From positions 1-19,007 of the forward strand of contig JAEWWD010000030.1 in assembly GCA_023396535.1 (NCBI GenBank): a DNA stretch of 19,007 nt, given 5' to 3'. The DNA is from Bacillota bacterium (GTDB taxonomy: Bacteria > Bacillota > Clostridia > Christensenellales > CAG-138). Each line of letters begins with the position of its first letter. The stretch's first letter is position 1. This document shows positions 14,256 to 19,007 of this stretch, one piece after another. The position numbers were made by a program, and so were the translations under genes. The notes below the pieces were generated by a model. It was given only the letters and a program-made list of their open reading frames with translations. It searched no databases and was not told the DNA's origin.

Positions 14256-15020
14256 ATGCTGCTTGCATTGGATATCGGCAATACCAACATCAAAACCGGC
14301 CTTTTTGAAGGGACGGATCTGAAGCATTCCTGGCGGCTTGCTGTGGATAGACACCGTACGGCGGATGAATACGGCGTGCAGATAGAGAGCTTTTTTGCGC
14401 ATCTGGGGCTTTCCAGTTCCATTGTGGACGGTATTGTTTTTTCCTCGGTCGTGCCGTCGCTGAATTATACCATCGAGCATATGTTCAGTATCTATTTCCC
14501 CGACACATGCCCCCTGCAGGTGCACGCGGGGCTGCGCACGGATCTGCTGATCGATTACGATCATCCGAACATGCTGGGCTCCGACCGTATCTGCAACGCG
14601 GTTGCGGCGCGGAACCTGTACGGCGGGTGCTGCATCACGGTGGATTTCGGTACGGCCACCACGTTTGGCGTGTTGCGGGAGGATCGTTTCCTGGGAGGCA
14701 TGATCTGCCCTGGGTTTAAGGTCAGCACCAACGCGCTGATAGAAAACGCCGCCATGCTGCCCAAAGTGGAATTTGAAAAGCCAGCGCGCGTCATAGGCAC
14801 AAATACCGAGCACTGTCTGCAGTCCGGTATACTCTACGGCTATGTGGGGCTGGTGGAATACCTCGTGCGCAAGGTACGGCAGGAACTGGGCTGCCCGGCG
14901 CGCGTCATAGGCACCGGCGGCATGGGCGATCTGATCGCCTCCGAAACCGACTGCATCGATACGCTCAACCCCACGCTGACATTACAGGGGCTGGCCATGA
15001 TATACGAAATGAATCGCTAA
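14256..15020 (+). CDS. coaX: Type III pantothenate kinase
   Basis: This 254-residue kinase catalyses the first step of coenzyme A synthesis, ATP-dependent phosphorylation of pantothenate. It has the ASKHA-fold phosphate motif DIGNTN (6-11), the substrate/catalytic motif GSDR (108-111, usually GADR) with the likely catalytic base Asp110, DFGTATTF (130-137, phosphate-2 region), and IGTGGMG near the C terminus. Type III enzymes need a monovalent cation and are not inhibited by CoA. TAGGAG is 5 bases before the ATG, and the gene is cotranscribed with the PanT-like gene. The Ala-to-Ser change in GADR is conservative. Confidence 0.97.
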   Translation: MLLALDIGNTNIKTGLFEGTDLKHSWRLAVDRHRTADEYGVQIESFFAHLGLSSSIVDGIVFSSVVPSLNYTIEHMFSIYFPDTCPLQVHAGLRTDLLIDYDHPNMLGSDRICNAVAARNLYGGCCITVDFGTATTFGVLREDRFLGGMICPGFKVSTNALIENAAMLPKVEFEKPARVIGTNTEHCLQSGILYGYVGLVEYLVRKVRQELGCPARVIGTGGMGDLIASETDCIDTLNPTLTLQGLAMIYEMNR

Positions 15021-15046
15021 GTTGCCAAGCATAAGTTGCCAAGCAT
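15018..15046. repeat. 14-base tandem duplication over the coaX stop
   Basis: TAAGTTGCCAAGCA occurs twice in direct tandem (15018-15031 and 15032-15045), the first copy containing the coaX stop codon. It looks like a recent slippage duplication. No inverted partner exists, so it is not a terminator despite the T run that follows. Confidence 0.7.
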
Positions 15047-15096
15047 TTTTTCAAAAGCATAAATGATTTACTGAAATTACTATATTGGAGGATCGT

Positions 15097-16398
15097 ATGA
15101 AACAGTTCAAAGTCGCACTCCTCGGTTTTGGAGTGGTCGGCGCCGGCGTATACCGGGTGCTGACGGAAAACTACGCGGATATCCTGCATCGGGAGGGGCT
15201 GGACCTGAAGGTTGCCAGCATACTGATCAAGGATTTTGAGCATGAGCCCAATCTCAATATGGCGCCGCGTGAGCTTTTCACCACCAATATCAACGACATC
15301 ACGGGCGACAGCTCCATTTCCGTGGTCGTGGAGTGCATGGGCGGCGTAGAGCCCGCGCGCACATTCATATTATCCGCGCTCAACGCAGGGAAAACCCTCG
15401 TCACCTCCAATAAGGAAGTCGTCAGCAAGAACTGGTTTGCGTTTGATGAAGCCGCCCGCAAGAACGGCGCCGGGCTGTATATCGAGGCCACTGTGGGCGG
15501 CGGCATCCCGCTATTGCGCACCATCACCGATTCGCTGCAGGCCAACAACATCACCCGCGTGATGGGCATTATCAACGGCACGACGAATTATATACTCACC
15601 AAAATGAGCGAGCAGGGCCGGGATTTCGACGATGTGCTTAAAGAAGCGCAGGCGCTCGGTTATGCAGAAGCCAACCCCGCGGCGGATGTGGAGGGCTTTG
15701 ACGCGACATATAAACTTTCCATACTTTCGTCGCTGTGCTTCCATGCGCATATCCCCATAGACGCCATCCACCGCGAGGGTATCACTCGGCTGACCGCCGC
15801 GGATTTCGACGCGGCGCGCAAGCTCGGCTACGAGATCAAGCTGCTCGCCATCGGCAAGAAAACGGGCAACAAGGTCGAGGTGCGCGTACATCCCACCATG
15901 ATCCCCTGCCCGCATCCACTCGCGTCCGTACGCGATTCCTTCAATGCCGTATTCATCACGGGAAACGCGGTGGACGACGTCATGCTGTTCGGACGCGGCG
16001 CGGGCCAGATGCCCACCGCTTCCGCCGTGGTCGGAGACGTGATCTACGCCTGCCACAACGACGGCCGGCACCGTTACACCACGTTCCGCAACATCCCGGA
16101 TATCGACCCCGCCGTCGAGCTGGTGCGGGACTGGGAAAGCATATACTGCATCCGCACCCGCGTGCAGGATCGGCCCGGTGTGCTCTCCTCTCTGACGGGC
16201 GTGTTCGCGAAGTACGGCGTATCGCTCAAATCCGTGCTGCAGCTCGCCGAACCGCACGAGAGTGAGAACGGCGTCACAGCCTCCATCACGTTCCTCACGC
16301 ACAAGGCGCACGAGCTGGCCGTACAGAGCGCGCTGAAGGATATCGCTGCGCTCGGCTGCACGGATTGCGTGGAAAGCGTCATACGCGTTGAGGAATAA
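15097..16398 (+). CDS. hom: Homoserine dehydrogenase
   Basis: This 433-residue enzyme reduces aspartate semialdehyde to homoserine with NAD(P)H, the branch point to threonine and methionine. It has the Rossmann motif GFGVVG (10-15), SNKE (104-107), the family signature GYAEANPAADVEGFDATYKL (188-207) and a C-terminal ACT domain (about 350-430) for feedback by amino acids, probably threonine. I start at the ATG at 15097, which follows GGAGG by 5 bases. A TTG four codons upstream contains the signal and is rejected. It follows coaX by 76 bases with no terminator in between, so cotranscription is likely although the pathways differ. The TAA stop runs into the palindromic element at 16401. Confidence 0.97.
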   Translation: MKQFKVALLGFGVVGAGVYRVLTENYADILHREGLDLKVASILIKDFEHEPNLNMAPRELFTTNINDITGDSSISVVVECMGGVEPARTFILSALNAGKTLVTSNKEVVSKNWFAFDEAARKNGAGLYIEATVGGGIPLLRTITDSLQANNITRVMGIINGTTNYILTKMSEQGRDFDDVLKEAQALGYAEANPAADVEGFDATYKLSILSSLCFHAHIPIDAIHREGITRLTAADFDAARKLGYEIKLLAIGKKTGNKVEVRVHPTMIPCPHPLASVRDSFNAVFITGNAVDDVMLFGRGAGQMPTASAVVGDVIYACHNDGRHRYTTFRNIPDIDPAVELVRDWESIYCIRTRVQDRPGVLSSLTGVFAKYGVSLKSVLQLAEPHESENGVTASITFLTHKAHELAVQSALKDIAALGCTDCVESVIRVEE

Positions 16399-16400
16399 TT

Positions 16401-16594
16401 GAATTAACAATGAACAATGCAAAATGAACAATAAAGGTCGAAATTCCCTGCGGGAATTTCCATTAAAAAAAACTTTCAAATAGCTGCGCGTCCCGATTTA
16501 GTGGGACGCGCAGTTCTATATTTGAAAAGAAATCCCCTCAGGGATTTCCTCCGCCATTGTTAATTGTTAGTTTTTCATTGTTCATTGTTCATTG
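16401..16594. mobile_element. MITE-like palindromic element of about 194 bases
   Basis: The ends are imperfect inverted repeats made of AACAATG/AACAATTA-type units (16401-16432 and 16555-16594). Inside each arm is a small palindrome: GAAATTCCC-TGC-GGGAATTTC (16440-16460) on the left and GAAATCCC-CTCA-GGGATTTC (16529-16548) on the right. The centre is a strong hairpin, CTGCGCGTCCC (16484-16494) against GGGACGCGCAG (16503-16513), extended by TTTCAAATA and TATTTGAAA. There is no ORF or transposase. The organisation fits a non-autonomous, hairpin-forming repeat. It lies between two convergent genes and may also end both transcripts. The same repeat ends appear after uvrB. Confidence 0.7.
16484..16513. 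terminator. Central hairpin, possible bidirectional terminator
   Basis: This is a perfect 11-bp GC-rich stem with an 8-base loop. The flanks are AT-rich, but a T run does not directly follow the stem on either strand. It is the only candidate terminator for hom and for the opposing SSB-like gene. Confidence 0.4.
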
Positions 16595-17214
16595 CTGCCG
16601 TCGTTCTCCCATTCCACCGTGGCGGCGCTGACCTCATAGGCGACACGAAACTGCACGGTGCCGTCAGGCAGGCTTTTCTGATACGGCCGGCTCTGTACGC
16701 GTCCTATTACGCTGAGCCGGTCGCCAACCGCCAGTCCGCTGACAAAGCGCGCGTTGCGCCCCCACGCGATGACGGGCAAATAGTCCGATTTATGATACGG
16801 GCGGTTGACGGCCAGCAAGAGATCCGCTATTTCCCGCGCAAACGGCGTGGTACGGTAAATAGGCGGCTTACAGATGTATCCTATCAGAGAAATCTCATTG
16901 CAGTAGGGCGTCTCCTCCGGTTTTGGCGTAATGCCTCGCGCAAATACCGTTACAAGCAGGCGGTTGGCGCCGTCGCACTGCATATTATAGGAACGGAGCT
17001 GTCCGCTGATCAAAAGCTCTTCGCCTTCCTCCGGCAGGGTGGGCAGCAGCCGTTCGCCCGCCGTTACGGGAAGCACGTCCTCCGTTCCGGACAAGCGAGG
17101 TACAACAAGTGGAAAGGTATAGAACGCCTCTCCATACAAAGAATGACTGAAGCTCGGCGTCTGCTGTACCCAGCCCGAAATGACCACTCGGTTATTCTCG
17201 CGGTTTGCTTCCAT
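16582..17214 (-). CDS. Tandem OB-fold single-stranded DNA-binding protein
   Basis: This 210-residue protein resembles a clostridial family of SSB-like proteins. It has two OB-like halves: residues about 8-95 (VVISGWV, GEAFYTFPLVVPRLSG, ELLISGQLRSYN) and about 107-202 (NEISLIGYICKPPIYRTTPFAREIADLLLAVNRPY, YLPVIAWGRNARF, VIGRVQSRPY). The second half carries the strong SSB-type motif. It lacks the acidic DDDIPF-like tail that housekeeping SSB uses to bind partners. Its last codons, AAT GAA CAA TGA, lie in the adjacent repeat element, so the C terminus has been altered. I use the ATG at 17214, preceded by AAAGGAG at 5 bases; the longer frame is the shadow of the LCP gene. The role is probably accessory DNA binding; target unknown. 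Confidence 0.85.
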   Translation of the reverse strand: MEANRENNRVVISGWVQQTPSFSHSLYGEAFYTFPLVVPRLSGTEDVLPVTAGERLLPTLPEEGEELLISGQLRSYNMQCDGANRLLVTVFARGITPKPEETPYCNEISLIGYICKPPIYRTTPFAREIADLLLAVNRPYHKSDYLPVIAWGRNARFVSGLAVGDRLSVIGRVQSRPYQKSLPDGTVQFRVAYEVSAATVEWENDGSNEQ

Positions 17215-17341
17215 ATGTTCTCCTTTGCTATGGGACGCGCTTTCATTTATGTGTATTCGCGAACAGTACGGACTATGACCAAACATGTTTTGGCGTGTTT
17301 CACACAAACTAACGGAAACATGCTTGAAGGGAGAACCTTGT

Positions 17342-18385
17342 ATGCCTTCCTCCGACCGACGCAGGCGGCGCCGTATGCTTCTTGTGTTTTTTGTCCTCGC
17401 GGCGCTGATACTTGGCGCGGGGGCCATGGCGCGCCTCACGGCGCTGCGCGCGGACCCGCTGCGTGCGTTTATTACCCCCGTCCCCGCCGCTACGCCGTCG
17501 CCTCCCCCGCGGTCGCCCGTGTCGTTTCTGCCGGCGGCTATGGACCCTGCCCCCACGTCCACCCAGGCGCCTGCGCGCATACTCGGCGCAAATACCATCA
17601 ATATCGTATTGATGGGGCTGGACAGCGATACCGACCGTGAAGCGGCGGGGCGCGGCTGGCGCAGCGATACCATAGCCGTACTGGTGATCGACGTGGAAAA
17701 ACCATCATGTACGGTACTAAGCGTTCCGCGGGATACGCGCGCGCGCATCGAGCGGCTTTCCGACAGCGGAAAATCGCTGGGCTGGCTGTACAATAAAATC
17801 AATTCCGCGTTCAACTACGGCGGCGGCCCTGAGGAGCGCGGGCATGAAAACCTTCTCGCCTCGCTCGAACGGCTTCTGTTCGACGGACTGGAAAGCGACT
17901 TTCACCTGGATTACTATGCGAGCATAGATATGGACGGTATCCCCGTTTTCGCTGACGCCGTGGACGGCGTACCCCTCACGCTGGAGTACGATATCCCCGG
18001 TTTCGGGAAAAAGGGCGAAACGATCGTGTTGAAGGGCGAGCAGGCGCGTACGTTCGTACGGCTCAGGCACGGCGTCACCGGCGGCAGCGATATAGGACGC
18101 ATTGGGCGGCAGCAGGCGTTCATACGCGCGTTCGCAAGCCGCGTACAGCAGCTCGGGGCTCGCGAAGCCGTTTTACGGTTATGGACGACGCTCGCGGGCA
18201 ACGTGCATACCAACTTGAATACGGAGCAGATATTGGCGCTCGGAGAGGTATTATCCCGGCTTTCATTGAAGAATGTGGAGTTCAAGACGCTGCCGGGGCG
18301 CTGCAAAACCATCGACGGGCGGAGCTATTACGTGCCGGATACGCGGGACGTGCGTACGCTTGCGCTGGAACTGTGGGGAGAATAA
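17342..18385 (+). CDS. LytR-CpsA-Psr family cell-wall glycopolymer ligase
   Basis: This 347-residue membrane-anchored protein transfers undecaprenyl-linked glycopolymers to peptidoglycan in its characterised relatives. A basic N terminus (SSDRRRRRRM) precedes one transmembrane helix (about 12-33) and a Pro/Ala-rich linker (about 45-80). The LCP domain follows with WRSDTIAVL (106-114, Asp109), SVPRDTR (127-133), NKINSAFNYGG (151-161) and RLRHGVTGGSDIGRIGRQQ (240-258), the Arg/Asp residues that bind pyrophosphate lipid. I use the ATG at 17342 because AAGGGAGA lies 7 bases upstream; the longer frame has no signal. It is divergent from the SSB-like gene and followed by the tRNA array. No clear terminator or promoter was found. 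Confidence 0.92.
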   Translation: MPSSDRRRRRRMLLVFFVLAALILGAGAMARLTALRADPLRAFITPVPAATPSPPPRSPVSFLPAAMDPAPTSTQAPARILGANTINIVLMGLDSDTDREAAGRGWRSDTIAVLVIDVEKPSCTVLSVPRDTRARIERLSDSGKSLGWLYNKINSAFNYGGGPEERGHENLLASLERLLFDGLESDFHLDYYASIDMDGIPVFADAVDGVPLTLEYDIPGFGKKGETIVLKGEQARTFVRLRHGVTGGSDIGRIGRQQAFIRAFASRVQQLGAREAVLRLWTTLAGNVHTNLNTEQILALGEVLSRLSLKNVEFKTLPGRCKTIDGRSYYVPDTRDVRTLALELWGE

Positions 18386-18503
18386 TTTTCGGCGCCATGC
18401 CGGCGTTGCCCCTCCGCTTAGAACATAAAAAAGCGCCTGATTTACTGCATTTGCGGGACTGGAAATAAATTGGAGATGCACGCCCGAAATGCGTGAATTC
18501 TAG

Positions 18504-18533
18504 TTGACAGCTTTACATTTCATGCGCTATACT
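18504..18533 (+). promoter_or_regulatory. tRNA operon promoter
   Basis: A perfect TTGACA (18504-18509) and TATACT (18528-18533) are separated by 18 bases. The predicted start is about 13 bases before tRNA-Val. This is typical of strong stable-RNA promoters. Confidence 0.85.
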
Positions 18534-18553
18534 AAGTATCGTCACTGTGAAGC

Positions 18554-18629
18554 GGGAGCATAGCTCAGCTGGGAGAGCATCTGCCTTACAAGCAGAGGGT
18601 CACAGGTTCGAGCCCTGTTGTTCCCACCA
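18554..18629 (+). tRNA. tRNA-Val (TAC)
   Basis: A full cloverleaf with acceptor GGGAGCA/TGTTCCC (one G-U), the T-loop motif GGTTCGAG and an encoded CCA. The anticodon TAC is at 18587-18589. It is the first gene of the array. Confidence 0.97.
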
Positions 18630-18632
18630 CAC

Positions 18633-18709
18633 GGCCCGGTAGTTCAGTTGGTTAGAATGCCAGCCTGTCACGCTGGAGGTCAGGGGTTCGAGCCCCCTCC
18701 GGGTCGCCA
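18633..18709 (+). tRNA. tRNA-Asp (GTC)
   Basis: The acceptor GGCCCGG/CCGGGTC is followed by discriminator G and an encoded CCA. The anticodon GTC is at 18667-18669. It lies 3 bases after tRNA-Val. Confidence 0.97.
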
Positions 18710-18714
18710 TTTTT

Positions 18715-18790
18715 GCCTCGGTAGCTCAGCTGGTAGAGCAAGGGACTGAAAATCCCTGTGTCGGTGGTTCAACTCCACTCTGAGGCACCA
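18715..18790 (+). tRNA. tRNA-Phe (GAA)
   Basis: The acceptor GCCTCGG/CTGAGGC (one G-U) is followed by discriminator A and an encoded CCA. The anticodon GAA is at 18748-18750. It lies 5 bases after tRNA-Asp. Confidence 0.97.
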
Positions 18791-18791
18791 T

Positions 18792-18808
18792 TGCCTGCTA
18801 AGCGGGCA
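18792..18808 (+). other. Spacer hairpin between tRNA-Phe and tRNA-Gly
   Basis: TGCCTGC-TAA-GCGGGCA forms a 7-bp stem (one G-U) with a three-base loop in the 21-base spacer. It may present the flanking tRNAs for processing. Confidence 0.5.
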
Positions 18809-18811
18809 TAT

Positions 18812-18886
18812 GCGGGAATAGCTCAGTGGTAGAGCACTGCCTTGCCAAGGCAGGGGTCGCGGGTCCGAATCCCGTTTCCCGCTCCA
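18812..18886 (+). tRNA. tRNA-Gly (GCC)
   Basis: The acceptor GCGGGAA/TTCCCGC is followed by discriminator T and an encoded CCA. The anticodon GCC is at 18844-18846. A 21-base spacer that forms a hairpin separates it from tRNA-Phe. Confidence 0.97.
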
Positions 18887-18891
18887 TTTTC

Positions 18892-18913
18892 ATGTGCCGT
18901 TCCTGCGGCATAT
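18892..18913 (+). other. Spacer hairpin between tRNA-Gly and tRNA-Cys
   Basis: ATGTGCCG pairs with CGGCATAT (one G-U) around the loop TTCCTG. The stem ends at the base directly before the tRNA-Cys 5' end, where RNase P would cut. Confidence 0.5.
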
Positions 18914-18987
18914 GGCGCCATAGCCAAGCGGTAAGGCACGGGTCTGCAAAACCCTCATCCCCGGTTCGATTCCGGGTGGCGCCTCCA
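18914..18987 (+). tRNA. tRNA-Cys (GCA)
   Basis: The acceptor GGCGCCA/TGGCGCC is followed by discriminator T and an encoded CCA. The anticodon GCA is at 18946-18948. A hairpin-forming spacer ends exactly at its first base. No terminator is visible before the window ends. Confidence 0.97.
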
Positions 18988-19007
18988 ATTTGAAACACTT
19001 CGATCTC

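Noticed and set aside
17240..17300. Possible LexA/SOS box (TTCGCGAACAGTACGGAC) between the SSB-like and LCP genes
   Set aside because: Only one GAAC half-site is present; the GTTC partner at 4-base spacing is missing.
17215..17814. N-terminal extension of the SSB-like protein (about 200 residues)
   Set aside because: It is the antisense frame of the LCP gene; the ATG at 17214 has AAAGGAG and begins the OB fold.
18798..18998. 66-residue minus-strand ORF over the tRNA-Gly and tRNA-Cys genes
   Set aside because: It is antisense to two clear tRNA genes. Its translation is the familiar artefact of reverse-translated tRNA arrays.

Overview
The window looks like chromosomal DNA from a GC-rich member of the Bacillota, most probably class Clostridia (an uncultured or gut-type lineage; I cannot name the genus). 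The evidence is AGGAGG-type ribosome binding sites, sigma-A-like promoters, an archaeal-type (type 3) prolyl-tRNA synthetase, a type III pantothenate kinase next to an ECF S component, a clostridial-style tandem OB-fold single-strand binding protein, a LytR-CpsA-Psr protein and a dense five-tRNA array. I see no phage, integrase, transposase, CRISPR array or toxin-antitoxin gene.

Layout. 1-2050: uvrB on the minus strand, followed at its 3' end by a short AT-rich repeat. 2050-2400: a gene-free, hairpin-rich stretch that may be a dispersed repeat or structured RNA. 2401-3174: a Dabb-domain protein (minus) and a 57-residue two-helix membrane peptide (plus) with its own terminator. 3284-4831: an APC-family amino acid permease with a near-consensus promoter and a bidirectional terminator. 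4887-7194: three minus-strand genes: a molybdopterin-domain lipoprotein, an aldo/keto reductase with a LacI-type operator over its promoter, and a small DUF6506-like protein.

7304-13385: a minus-strand run transcribed ruvC-ruvA-ruvB-DivIVA-like coiled coil-proS-ECF S component-MBL hydrolase, with gaps of 1 to 56 bases. It has one recognisable promoter before ruvC and hairpins after the last gene. It combines Holliday junction processing, a possible cell-pole or envelope protein, translation and small-molecule uptake.

13551-16398: a plus-strand set starting divergently from ruvC: a PanT-like pantothenate S component, coaX and hom. The first two form a vitamin B5 uptake and phosphorylation pair. 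16401-16594 is a compact MITE-like palindromic element between the convergent hom and SSB-like genes. It supplies the last three codons and the stop of the SSB-like gene. 17342-18385 is an LCP-family cell-wall ligase. 18504-18987 is a tRNA operon: Val(TAC), Asp(GTC), Phe(GAA), Gly(GCC), Cys(GCA).

Most of the content is housekeeping. The items most worth a second look are the palindromic element and its repeat arms abutting stop codons of three genes, the orphan 57-residue membrane peptide, the structured 2180-2345 region, hairpins placed against the ruvA and ruvB ribosome binding sites, the coupled ECF/MBL pair, and the DivIVA-like protein inside the ruv operon. I found no clear new multi-gene system.
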